17,599 bases of DNA from Cyanobacteria bacterium UBA947 (GCA_002293275.1 DBCX01000043.1:200-17798), one strand, 5' to 3'; positions 8,128 through 15,752 are shown, numbered from the stretch's first letter. Program-made: numbers and translations. The notes: a model not told the origin generated them from the letters alone.

Positions 8128-9852
8128 ATGAGAATTTTAGCGCCAGTATTGTTTGGAACCAATGTACGGCAACCAAGAAATATTTCCTGTCAGAATAGCA
8201 CCGGACCGGCACTCGCAAGTCCGTTGGCTTGTGATACAGTTTCTTTCACATCAAAAATCACAAACAACAAACTTGACATCAAAGAGCCGACAAACCACTG
8301 CGCCTATTGCGGGGAAAAACTCTACACCCAAAAAGAACTTGACAGCTTATGTCAGGAGCTTCTTTCACAAAATTCTCACAGATTAGAGGGCAAAATAATA
8401 AGCGTATCCGGAAAGCTTGAATCCAAAGGAAAAACTTCCGCGCTGGCAGAAAAAAAGCGCGAAGTCAACTCAAAAGAAATTGAGTTTTTTAAAGATTTTA
8501 TGGATAAGGCGCAAAAACACCCGCGGCTTTCCGGCCGGGAGATTTTGACCGACCTTTGCGGCATGAAAAACGATGCGGCCGCGGCATGCCTGAAAAAAAA
8601 CCTGTCTCCGCTGCTGCGCACAATTGATCACGTTTTGCCCCAAAAAACCCGCAACGGCAACATTGATGATGAGATGAACCTTGTTGAGACTTGCTATACC
8701 TGCAACAACCATATTAAAAACGGTGAGCATTTCTACACATTCTTGTCGTTATATCCGTCAATAAGCGATTATATGCCTGCCAAAAAATACGAGTATGCCG
8801 CGCTGGATTTGATGCAGAACCCCGCTCACAAGAGTGCGGAAGTTTCGTCAAACATCCTAAAATTTATTGATGATGCGCAGACCGGACAGCGCGAGGCCCA
8901 AAACAAAGTCAACTCATTCGGTAAACTAATCCAAAATTTGATGCCGGCAGCAAATATGGAATTGGAACGTGTCAACGGAGAAATCACCGGCAACAATCAA
9001 AAGATTAAAGAGTTTCAATCACAGTTTAAAAAAGCAAACAATGACCCTGAGTTTGCTGCGATGCGCAAAAAAATGATTTTGGAAAAATCTGTTGAGCAGC
9101 TTAGCAAAGATGCGTCGGCCATCAGCGGGCAGATTAACGACAAAAATCGTTATATAGCTATTATGAAAAACGCTCCGGTAGAAACTCCGGCGTTGCGTGA
9201 CAAAAAGAACAAAAAATTCACCGTCAAATCCGAAAAGGAACGCTCCGCAAGGCTAAAAGAGGCATACATCGGCAGACAAAAACTTATTGAAAAACACAAA
9301 GAGGTCTTTGCCCAATTGCAAAGCCAGCGTGCCCAATTGGAATCAGTTGAGGTTAAGCAAATAGATATGACCGGGTTCAAGGAGCAAAAAGAAAAATATG
9401 AGCAGATTATAGATGCTCACAAGACAATAGACGCCGACAAAAAAAAGATGCCGGGGGTGGCTAAAAACATTGATGATTTGCAGCAAGAATACGAGTTTAT
9501 CCCGCTGGAAGACAGAAAGCGTGCCTACGCGCACAAACTGAAAGCAAAACTTCGCCAAAATGAGACTGAATACAGACATTTAGAAAATTCCATAAATCGC
9601 AAACAAAAGCTATGTGAAAGCTGCACGCTGCAACAGGCACAGCGCGAGTTTGACAAAAACGATTTGTTGATAAAAAAACAAGAGGCGGAGATTAAAGCAG
9701 CCGAAGAAAAACAAGCCTGGCTGGAAATTGAGCGCAATATAAAAGCGCTGGAGCACGACAACAGCCTCTTGCAAACTTACGCGGAGGCTCTGCAGCGCAA
9801 AATTAATGAATGCACGGGGTCGGGTAATATTCCCGCAACAGCTGATTTATAG
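8128..9852 (+). CDS. HNH-type zinc nuclease-like protein with long coiled coil
   Basis: This 574-residue protein has an HNH-like half and a coiled-coil half. C-A-Y-C (58-61) and C-Y-T-C-N (189-193) can form a structural zinc site. Between them I-D-H-V-L-P (166-171) and N-L-V (184-186) give the D-H...N...C-x-x-C-N pattern of HNH endonucleases, with an unusually long insert (about 105 residues) between the first CxxC and D-H. From about 250 to 565 the sequence is charged, Lys/Glu/Gln-rich and strongly coiled-coil-like, with one C-E-S-C (496-499) inside it. The frame is open upstream to an ATG at 8032, but that would add a hydrophobic 32-residue extension. The ATG at 8128 gives M-R-I..., matching the helicase leader, and both carry D-[ST]-V-S-F (here 36-40). 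No Shine-Dalgarno is visible. HNH function is inferred from motif only; I do not recognise a characterised homologue. Confidence 0.7.
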   Translation: MRILAPVLFGTNVRQPRNISCQNSTGPALASPLACDTVSFTSKITNNKLDIKEPTNHCAYCGEKLYTQKELDSLCQELLSQNSHRLEGKIISVSGKLESKGKTSALAEKKREVNSKEIEFFKDFMDKAQKHPRLSGREILTDLCGMKNDAAAACLKKNLSPLLRTIDHVLPQKTRNGNIDDEMNLVETCYTCNNHIKNGEHFYTFLSLYPSISDYMPAKKYEYAALDLMQNPAHKSAEVSSNILKFIDDAQTGQREAQNKVNSFGKLIQNLMPAANMELERVNGEITGNNQKIKEFQSQFKKANNDPEFAAMRKKMILEKSVEQLSKDASAISGQINDKNRYIAIMKNAPVETPALRDKKNKKFTVKSEKERSARLKEAYIGRQKLIEKHKEVFAQLQSQRAQLESVEVKQIDMTGFKEQKEKYEQIIDAHKTIDADKKKMPGVAKNIDDLQQEYEFIPLEDRKRAYAHKLKAKLRQNETEYRHLENSINRKQKLCESCTLQQAQREFDKNDLLIKKQEAEIKAAEEKQAWLEIERNIKALEHDNSLLQTYAEALQRKINECTGSGNIPATADL

Positions 9853-9897
9853 CCTTAAGCGCCGTTGTCTCAACACACAAACATGTCTTTGTTGATA

Positions 9898-9926
9898 TTG
9901 CTTAAAGATGATTTTCATGGTAAAAT
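9898..9926 (+). promoter_or_regulatory. Promoter of TPR gene, extended -10, leaderless geometry
   Basis: TTGCTT (9898-9903) is followed by a 17-bp spacer and TAAAAT (9921-9926), with TGG immediately before the -10 (extended -10 element). Six bases separate the -10 from the ATG at 9933, so the predicted transcription start is the start codon itself. No Shine-Dalgarno is present. Confidence 0.6.
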
Positions 9927-9932
9927 TAACGA

Positions 9933-10778
9933 ATGAAAAAGATTTTGGTTTTAGTGCTGGTTTTTGTCGGGATGAGTGCGTTTGCGCAAACCGCGGATTT
10001 TTATAACGAACAGGGGCGTGAAAAACTCAGAGTCAAGAATTATCCGGCCGCGGTAGAGGACTTTTCCGAGGCGGTTAAAATTGATAAAAAATGCTATGCC
10101 GCGTTCTTCAACAGGGCACTTGCAAAACAATGTCTGGAAGACTACAAAGGTGCGCTTGCGGACTATAACAAGGCCGCAAAAATTAATCCTCAAGACCCTG
10201 ATATTTTTTACAGGCTCGGTGAGGTCAAAAGAAAATTGGGCGATGATGCCGGCGCAATAAAAGATTACACCACTGCGATAAATCTTAACCCCAAAGACGG
10301 TTATTATTATTTAGACCGCGGGGTAGCAAAACTGCGCACGGGCGATCTTGTCGGCGCCAAAGATGATTGGTCCAAGACGATTGCTTTGATGCCGGATTAT
10401 GCCACACCTTATTTCAATTTGGGCCTGGTAAACTATGACGAAAAGAATTATGCCGAAACCTTGAAGATGTTTGAGACGGTAGAAAAACTCGGTTTGACCG
10501 ATAAACAAGACCTGCAAAATTTATATTATTACCGTGCTGCGGCAAATTATCACCTGCAAAATTATGATGAATCAATAAAAAATTACAAGAAAATCACGGA
10601 AGAAATTAACCCTGAATTTGCACCGGCATGGTATGAGATGGGGCTTGTGTATCAAGAGAAAAAGGATTTGGATAACGCGCTTAAGATGTATGAAAAAGCC
10701 CGTGATTTGGCCTCAAAATCAGGTGATAAGCATTATTACAATTCGGCTGTTTTGAGAATAGATTCAATTAAAAAATAG
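9933..10778 (+). CDS. Secreted tetratricopeptide-repeat protein
   Basis: This 281-residue protein starts with a clear Sec signal peptide: M-K-K, a hydrophobic stretch I-L-V-L-V-L-V-F-V-G, and an A-F-A|Q cleavage site after about residue 18. The rest is about seven TPR units (roughly 21-54, 55-88, 89-122, 123-156, 157-187, 195-228, 229-262), seen from recurring patterns such as A-[IL]-x-D-Y/F-x-x-A-[IV]-x-[IL]-x-P and Y-x-x-x-G-x-x-x. TPRs form a superhelical protein-binding scaffold, so a periplasmic adaptor or assembly role is likely, with the partner unknown. There is no lipobox cysteine and no second domain. The gene stands alone between the HNH gene (80 bp upstream) and the convergent pyrG (24 bp downstream). 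The start is fixed by the signal peptide and by the promoter six bases away. Confidence 0.88.
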   Translation: MKKILVLVLVFVGMSAFAQTADFYNEQGREKLRVKNYPAAVEDFSEAVKIDKKCYAAFFNRALAKQCLEDYKGALADYNKAAKINPQDPDIFYRLGEVKRKLGDDAGAIKDYTTAINLNPKDGYYYLDRGVAKLRTGDLVGAKDDWSKTIALMPDYATPYFNLGLVNYDEKNYAETLKMFETVEKLGLTDKQDLQNLYYYRAAANYHLQNYDESIKNYKKITEEINPEFAPAWYEMGLVYQEKKDLDNALKMYEKARDLASKSGDKHYYNSAVLRIDSIKK

Positions 10779-10792
10779 CACCCGGCGGGACT
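10770..10792 (-). terminator. Possible terminator of pyrG
   Basis: On the minus strand a short GC hairpin (10792-10777; CCC-GCC-GGG core with AG/CT closing pairs and a bulge) is followed at once by A then TTTTTT (10775-10770), overlapping the end of the TPR gene. The loop is only three bases and the stem irregular. Confidence 0.4.
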
Positions 10793-10793
10793 G

Positions 10794-10823
10794 GCGATTA
10801 TTTTAGTTTTTAATCGCATTTTT
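10794..10823 (+). terminator. Possible terminator of TPR gene
   Basis: GCGATTA (10794-10800) and TAATCGC (10811-10817) form a perfect 7-bp stem with a 10-nt loop. A and TTTTT (10819-10823) follow. The hairpin overlaps the last codons of the convergent pyrG. The stem is AT-rich, so strength is uncertain. Confidence 0.42.
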
Positions 10824-12401
10824 AATCAGCCCTGCAAACAACGGATGCGGCTCACTCGGACGGGATTTGAACTCCGGATGGAACTGGCATGCCACATGCC
10901 ATCTGTTTTTCGGATACTCTGTTATCTCGGCAAGCAAGCCGTCAGGTGACGTACCGGAGAACACAAGCCCCGCATTCTCAAGCTGCGCCTTGAACTCGTT
11001 GTTCACCTCGTAACGATGCCGGTGGCGCTCCTCAATTAAGTCCGTACCATAGGCCTTGTGGGCAACTGAGCCGGTTTTGAGTTTACAATCGTATTTTCCC
11101 AGCCGCATCGTGCCGCCGATACCTGCAACATTTTTTTGTTCAAGCATTAAATCCACAACCTTGTGCCCCGTGCTTTCATCAAACTCGGCACTGTTGGCAT
11201 CTTTTAAGCCGACAATGTTTCTTGCATATTCAATAACGGCGCATTGCATCCCGAGGCAAATCCCCAAAAACGGGAGATCGTTTTCGCGCGCATATCGGAT
11301 GATATTTATTTTGCCCTCAATCCCGCGCACCCCGAACCCGCCCGGAACAAGCAGTGCATCAACGTCTTCCAGCATTTTAGCGGCCTCATCCAAACTCGTA
11401 CACTCATCGCTTGCGAGCCATTTTATCTCAACTTTGGCGTCATTTGCGTAACCGGCGTGTTTCAGGCTTTCAACAACCGAAATATACGCGTCGTTTAATT
11501 TTGTGTATTTGCCTGCGATAGCCACTTTGACCGTGCGTTGCGGGTTTGCGATTTTGCCTATCAGTTTTTCCCAATCTTTCAAGTTAGGTTGTGATTCTTT
11601 CATATTGAGCCTTTTCAAAACGACATTTGCAATGTTTTGCGCTTCAAGCGCGAGCGGCACCTCGTAAATTGAGGACATATCGCGGCACTCAATTACGCAC
11701 TCTTTATCAACCGAACAAAACAGCGCGAGTTTATCTTTCTCGTTTTTTGGGACGGGCTTTTGAGTTCTGCAAACAAGGATATCCGGCTGGATACCGAAAC
11801 TTCTCAGAGTGTTCACACTGTGCTGCGAAGGTTTTGTTTTCAACTCGCCCGATGTCGGCAGATACGGCAAAAGCGTCACGTGCACGGACAGCGTGTTGCC
11901 AAAGCCTGCCTCCGCTCTGAATTGTCTGATTGATTCAATAAACGGCAGTCCTTCAATATCGCCGACCGTTCCGCCGACTTCGCAGATTGAAAAATCGGGT
12001 TTAAATTGTTTTGCCGATTGTTTCATTCTTCTTTTGATTTCGTCTGTGATGTGCGGGATGACCTGAACCGTGCCGCCAAGATAGTCGCCCGCGCGCTCTT
12101 TGTTGATGACGGTTTGATAAACGCTCCCGGAAGTCACGGAATTTATTTTGCCCAAAGGCGTGTTGATAAAGCGCTCGTAGTGGCCCAAGTCAAGGTCGGT
12201 TTCTGCGCCGTCGTCTGTTACAAAAACCTCGCCGTGCTGAAACGGGCTCATTGTGCCGGGGTCAACATTTATATACGGGTCAAATTTTTGGATTGTAACG
12301 CTGTAACCGCGCGCTTTAAGCAGGGTGCCTAGCGATGCCGCTACGATTCCTTTGCCCAAAGAACTTACCACACCGCCCGTTATAAATATGTATTTCGTCA
12401 T
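10803..12401 (-). CDS. pyrG: CTP synthase
   Basis: CTP synthase makes CTP from UTP, ATP and glutamine, the last step of de novo pyrimidine nucleotide synthesis in the cytoplasm. The 532 residues are close to the usual 530-550. The amidoligase half begins K-Y-I-F-I-T-G-G-V-V-S-S-L-G-K-G (3-18) and contains K-F-D-P-Y-I-N-V-D-P-G-T-M (39-51), E-V-G-G-T-V-G-D-I-E (141-150) and K-T-K-P-S-Q-H-S (188-195). The class I glutaminase half has V-P-G-G-F-G-V-R-G (352-360), the nucleophile Cys382 in G-I-C-L-G-M-Q, and His508/Glu510 in Q-F-H-P-E-F. All key residues are present, so it should be active. It starts 6 bp after the glmS stop with only a weak purine-rich stretch before the ATG, so it is probably co-transcribed and translationally coupled with glmS. 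Confidence 0.98.
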   Translation of the reverse strand: MTKYIFITGGVVSSLGKGIVAASLGTLLKARGYSVTIQKFDPYINVDPGTMSPFQHGEVFVTDDGAETDLDLGHYERFINTPLGKINSVTSGSVYQTVINKERAGDYLGGTVQVIPHITDEIKRRMKQSAKQFKPDFSICEVGGTVGDIEGLPFIESIRQFRAEAGFGNTLSVHVTLLPYLPTSGELKTKPSQHSVNTLRSFGIQPDILVCRTQKPVPKNEKDKLALFCSVDKECVIECRDMSSIYEVPLALEAQNIANVVLKRLNMKESQPNLKDWEKLIGKIANPQRTVKVAIAGKYTKLNDAYISVVESLKHAGYANDAKVEIKWLASDECTSLDEAAKMLEDVDALLVPGGFGVRGIEGKINIIRYARENDLPFLGICLGMQCAVIEYARNIVGLKDANSAEFDESTGHKVVDLMLEQKNVAGIGGTMRLGKYDCKLKTGSVAHKAYGTDLIEERHRHRYEVNNEFKAQLENAGLVFSGTSPDGLLAEITEYPKNRWHVACQFHPEFKSRPSEPHPLFAGLIKNAIKN

Positions 12402-12407
12402 CTTCTC

Positions 12408-14180
12408 TCACTCCACCGTCACGGACTTTGCCAGATTTCTTGGCTGGTCAACATCTTTACCCAAAAATTCAGCTATGTAATACGCCAAAAGCTGCAGAAC
12501 AACAGCGTTCAAAGTTGGCGAGAGCATATCCGATACGTGCGGGATTTGGATGATGTCATCAAACAAACCCTGATGCGTTGAATTTTCAACATTTGTCACC
12601 GCGATAAGTTTTGCCTGACGCGCTTTGGCCTCCTGACAATTTGATAAAACCTTGTCATAAACAATGCCTTCGCTCAAAAACGCCAGAACGGGCATGCTCT
12701 CATCCAGCATCGCAATCGGACCATGCTTCAACTCGCCCGCGCTGTAACCGGTTGCATTGATGTATGAAATTTCTTTGAGTTTGAGCGCACCTTCAAGCGC
12801 CGACGGATAATTAATCCCACGCGCGATAAAAATAAAATTCTTGAAGTTTGAATATTTGCGCGCGATTTCGGCAATCGCTGTGCTGTTATTTAAAATCATC
12901 TCAACTTTTGCGGGCAGCTGTGAAAGTTCCGCCTTAATCACGGCGGCTTTTTCCGCATCTTTAGCAAGCAAAATTCCGAGCAGATACATGGCAATCAACT
13001 GCGCCATATAAGATTTTGTCGCCGCAACAGACACCTCAATACCCGCCTCAATCGGGAAAAGATTATCCGCAAGCCGCGCCATTGTTGAATCAGGTCTGTT
13101 TGTGACAATCAAAACTTTGGCGCCTTTTTCTTTAACCTGCTTTATCGCCGTTATTGTATCGGCTGTTTCACCGCTTTGCGAAATACCTATCACAAGCGTA
13201 TTTTCATTAATAATCGTGCTGCGGTAGATAAACTCGCTCGACGCCTCAACATCAACGGGGATGCCGGCCAAATCTTCAATCACATATTTTCCGACAAGCG
13301 CCGCGTGCAGCGAGGTTCCGCAGGCAATGATTTGTATCCGGTCAAACTTTTTAAGCTGAAGCTCGGGACTTGCAGCTAATATGTTTCTAATCACATCGCT
13401 TTGCTCGTGGATTTCTTTTAGCATGTAATGTTTGTATCCCATTTTGGAAAGGGCTTGCGGCTCAAACGGCAGGTTTTCAACTTTGCTTGTAAGCAGATTG
13501 CCGGACGCATCATAAATTTTAATCTCATCGGCGCTGACAACCCCGATTTGGTTGTCGTCCAAATAAATCGCTGATTTTGTGTATTCAATAATCGCCGGGA
13601 TATCGCTTGCGATATAGTTCTCGCCGTTGCCGACACCGAGCACAAGCGGCGCGTTTCTTTTCGCTACGACAATTGTGTCTTGAACATCGTTGTGCATAAC
13701 ACACAGCGCAAAAGCGCCTTTCAAACATTTTATTGAGTTAATAACAGCGGTTTTTAAATCTTTAACTTTTTCAAACTCGCGGGCAACGAGGTGGGCAATA
13801 ACCTCTGTGTCGGTTTGGGATTTGAAAACGCAGCCGCAGCCGGTTAATTCGTCTTTTAACTCTTGAAAATTTTCAATAATACCGTTGTGAACCAGCACAA
13901 GGCTCCCGCAATTACAGCTGTGCGGATGTGCGTTGACCTCAGAAGCTCCGCCGTGGGTGGCCCATCTGATATGACCTATCCCTGAGCCGGCGGCGATATT
14001 TTCTGTCATAACGTTTTTGAGGTTGTGCAGTTTGCCGTTTGCCTTAAAAACTTTCATGCCGGACGGCAAATTCAATGCAATCCCCGCTGAATCGTAGCCT
14101 CTGTATTCCAGCTTTGAAAGCCCGTTTAAAAGTATTTCCGCCGTTGATTTTTTCCCGACATATCCTACTATTCCGCACAT
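12408..14180 (-). CDS. glmS: Glutamine-fructose-6-phosphate aminotransferase
   Basis: GlmS converts fructose-6-phosphate and glutamine to glucosamine-6-phosphate, the first step toward UDP-GlcNAc for peptidoglycan and lipid A. The protein has 590 residues, close to the family norm. The class II glutaminase domain starts with the nucleophile Cys2 (M-C-G-I-V-G-Y) and has R-G-Y-D-S-A-G (27-33), R-W-A-T-H-G (72-77), N-A-H-P-H (83-87) and H-N-G (98-100). Two SIS domains follow: C-G-T-S (287-290), S-Q-S-G-E-T (334-339) and V-A-A-T-K-S (385-390) in the first, and L-K-L-K-E-I-S-Y-I (466-474) in the second. The C-terminus D-Q-P-R-N-L-A-K-S-V-T-V-E is canonical. An AAAGG box 10 bases before the ATG can serve as ribosome binding site. 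It is the first gene of a glmS-pyrG unit and diverges from purF. No room exists for a glmS ribozyme in the leader. Confidence 0.98.
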   Translation of the reverse strand: MCGIVGYVGKKSTAEILLNGLSKLEYRGYDSAGIALNLPSGMKVFKANGKLHNLKNVMTENIAAGSGIGHIRWATHGGASEVNAHPHSCNCGSLVLVHNGIIENFQELKDELTGCGCVFKSQTDTEVIAHLVAREFEKVKDLKTAVINSIKCLKGAFALCVMHNDVQDTIVVAKRNAPLVLGVGNGENYIASDIPAIIEYTKSAIYLDDNQIGVVSADEIKIYDASGNLLTSKVENLPFEPQALSKMGYKHYMLKEIHEQSDVIRNILAASPELQLKKFDRIQIIACGTSLHAALVGKYVIEDLAGIPVDVEASSEFIYRSTIINENTLVIGISQSGETADTITAIKQVKEKGAKVLIVTNRPDSTMARLADNLFPIEAGIEVSVAATKSYMAQLIAMYLLGILLAKDAEKAAVIKAELSQLPAKVEMILNNSTAIAEIARKYSNFKNFIFIARGINYPSALEGALKLKEISYINATGYSAGELKHGPIAMLDESMPVLAFLSEGIVYDKVLSNCQEAKARQAKLIAVTNVENSTHQGLFDDIIQIPHVSDMLSPTLNAVVLQLLAYYIAEFLGKDVDQPRNLAKSVTVE

Positions 14181-14203
14181 TTGTTTTTTGCCTTTCTTCT
14201 TCT

Positions 14204-14233
14204 ATTTTAGTAAAACCAACACCCATAAGTCAA
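14204..14233 (-). promoter_or_regulatory. Promoter of glmS-pyrG
   Basis: On the minus strand TTGACT (14233-14228), an 18-bp spacer and TAAAAT (14209-14204) form a good sigma-70-type promoter. The expected transcript starts near 14197, giving a leader of about 17 nt with the AGAAAGG box (14197-14191) at its very 5' end. Confidence 0.65.
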
Positions 14234-14275
14234 ATTAAGATTATATAAAGCCCGTAAATAACAAAAGGATGTTGA

Positions 14276-14295
14276 TGCTATAATGACAAAGGAAG
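14276..14295 (+). promoter_or_regulatory. Extended -10 promoter and RBS of purF
   Basis: TGC followed by a perfect TATAAT (14279-14284) is a textbook extended -10 element. No clear -35 is seen 17-18 bp upstream. The predicted start of transcription (about 14291) falls on GGAAG (14291-14295), which lies six bases before the ATG at 14302, so the leader is only about 11 nt. Confidence 0.65.
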
Positions 14296-14301
14296 TTGAA
14301 A

Positions 14302-15675
14302 ATGTTTAGCGACAAACTTGGTGAAGAATGCGGGATTTTCGCAGGATATTCAAAAAACGGCGATATCGCGCCGCATATTAAAAACGGTCTTTTAAAACTG
14401 CAGCACCGCGGACAAGAAAGCGCCGGCATTGCAACAGGTGATTTTACACAAACACTGCACAAAAACAAAGGGCTTGTCACGGAGGTGTTTGACGACATTG
14501 CAATGAAAAAATTGACGGGCAAATTCGGAATCGGCCACGTTAGATATTCAACGCAAGGCGGCTCAAACCCTGTCAACGCGCAGCCTTTTTTGATTGATTG
14601 TGCAGGAGGGTGTGTTTCAATCGCACACAACGGCAACGTCAAAAAGGCGATGGAGATACGCGATGAGTTTGAAAAAAACGGTGGGGTGTTTGTCACAAGC
14701 TCAGACAGCGAGGTACTTTTAAGATGCGTTATTTCCGACCTTAAAAAACCGCCTGACCAATGGAGCTTTGAAGATATCGGCGGTTGCCTGAAAAAAGATT
14801 TTCCCGAGGGCGCCTATTCGCTTGTGTTTTGCCTGCCGAATAAAGTTGTTGCCTACCGCGACCCGTGCGGATACAGACCTTTGATGCTTTGTGAGGCCAA
14901 AGAGGGCTATTTTATTGCATCTGAGGATGCCGCGTTTGACTCGCTTGAGGTGATAAAAATCGTTGAAATCATGCCGGGCGAGGGTGTTGAAATCACGGAA
15001 ACCGGTTGCGAGACTAAAAATTGGGCACAATGCGGCAGCGAAAGCAAATGTGTTTTTGAGCATATTTATTTTGCGGCGCCCGCTTCAACTATTTTTGGCA
15101 AAAATGTTTATCAGGTACGATTTGAGCTGGGTACAATTTTGGCAAAAGACGACAACATAAAACCGGATATTGTTGTGCCGGTTATGGAAAGCGGATTTAC
15201 GGCGGCAATCGGTTACTCGCGTGAATCAGGCGTGCCGCTTGAAACCGGCTTGCTGTGCGACCTCTTGGCCGGGCGCTCTTTTATCCAGCCCACGCAGGAG
15301 GCAAGAGTGAATAAAGTCCGCGAAAAATTCACCCCCGTAAGGCCGGCGGTTGAAGGTAAGACAGTTGTGTTAATTGATGACAGTATTGTGCGCGGAACAA
15401 CCTCAACTGCGATTATAAAAATGCTGCGCGCTGCCGGAGCGGGGCAAATTCACGTGCGGCTTTCAAGCCCGATGATTGTGAACACTTGCAGCTGGGGTGT
15501 GGATATTCCGACAAAATCGGAGCTGATTGCACACCGGTTTGGCACGGAAGAAGAAATCTCACGCGCGATTGGTGCAGACAGTGTCAGGTATTTAAACCCC
15601 GGCGACCTTAAAGCAGTTTTCGGCGAGAGCGGCTGGTGTTATAAATGTTTTATGGGTGACGGGTTTGTATATTAA
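14302..15675 (+). CDS. purF: Amidophosphoribosyltransferase, divergent form
   Basis: PurF makes 5-phosphoribosylamine from PRPP and glutamine, the committed step of purine synthesis. The 457-residue protein (from the ATG at 14302, chosen over an in-frame TTG at 14296 because GGAAG sits six bases ahead) has a short propeptide M-F-S-D-K-L-G-E-E before Cys10. Cleavage there would expose the N-terminal nucleophile. Class II glutaminase motifs include Q-H-R-G-Q-E-S-A-G (34-42), H-V-R-Y-S-T (79-84) and A-H-N-G-N (108-112). The PRPP-binding loop V-L-I-D-D-S-I-V-R-G-T-T-S (356-368) is intact. Cys250, Cys396, Cys446 and Cys449 match the positions that hold a [4Fe-4S] cluster in Bacillus-type PurF. Two normally strong motifs differ: A-R-P-D-S is A-A-P-A-S (258-262), and N-R-Y-V-G-R-T-F-I is C-D-L-L-A-G-R-S-F-I (319-328). 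It is still best called PurF. Confidence 0.92.
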   Translation: MFSDKLGEECGIFAGYSKNGDIAPHIKNGLLKLQHRGQESAGIATGDFTQTLHKNKGLVTEVFDDIAMKKLTGKFGIGHVRYSTQGGSNPVNAQPFLIDCAGGCVSIAHNGNVKKAMEIRDEFEKNGGVFVTSSDSEVLLRCVISDLKKPPDQWSFEDIGGCLKKDFPEGAYSLVFCLPNKVVAYRDPCGYRPLMLCEAKEGYFIASEDAAFDSLEVIKIVEIMPGEGVEITETGCETKNWAQCGSESKCVFEHIYFAAPASTIFGKNVYQVRFELGTILAKDDNIKPDIVVPVMESGFTAAIGYSRESGVPLETGLLCDLLAGRSFIQPTQEARVNKVREKFTPVRPAVEGKTVVLIDDSIVRGTTSTAIIKMLRAAGAGQIHVRLSSPMIVNTCSWGVDIPTKSELIAHRFGTEEEISRAIGADSVRYLNPGDLKAVFGESGWCYKCFMGDGFVY

Positions 15676-15714
15676 TAGGTTACAATTGCTTAATAATTCG
15701 GCAATATTTCTGTC

Positions 15715-15736
15715 ATATTAATGTTTAAATTAATAT
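15715..15736. promoter_or_regulatory. Inverted repeat between purF and the membrane-protein gene
   Basis: ATATTAAT (15715-15722) and ATTAATAT (15729-15736) are perfect 8-bp inverted arms around a 6-nt GTTTAA spacer, 16 bp before the next ATG. It could be an AT-rich operator or part of the promoter. I could not define a convincing -35/-10 pair in this 77-bp gap, and there is no obvious purF terminator. Confidence 0.45.
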
Positions 15737-15742
15737 ATCAAT

Positions 15743-15747
15743 AAGGA
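15743..15747 (+). promoter_or_regulatory. Ribosome binding site AAGGA
   Basis: AAGGA five bases before the ATG at 15753 is the clearest Shine-Dalgarno in the window and fixes the start of the following gene. Confidence 0.6.
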
Positions 15748-15752
15748 AAATT

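Noticed and set aside
9855..9905. Inverted repeat TTAAGC / GCTTAA flanking the gap before the TPR gene as a terminator of the HNH gene
   Set aside because: Arms are six bases with a 39-nt loop and no T-run; the right arm overlaps the -35 box. Probably chance.
14181..14301. glmS ribozyme or a purine-type riboswitch in the glmS/purF gap
   Set aside because: The gap is only about 120 bp, contains both promoters, and the predicted leaders are under 20 nt, too short for either element.
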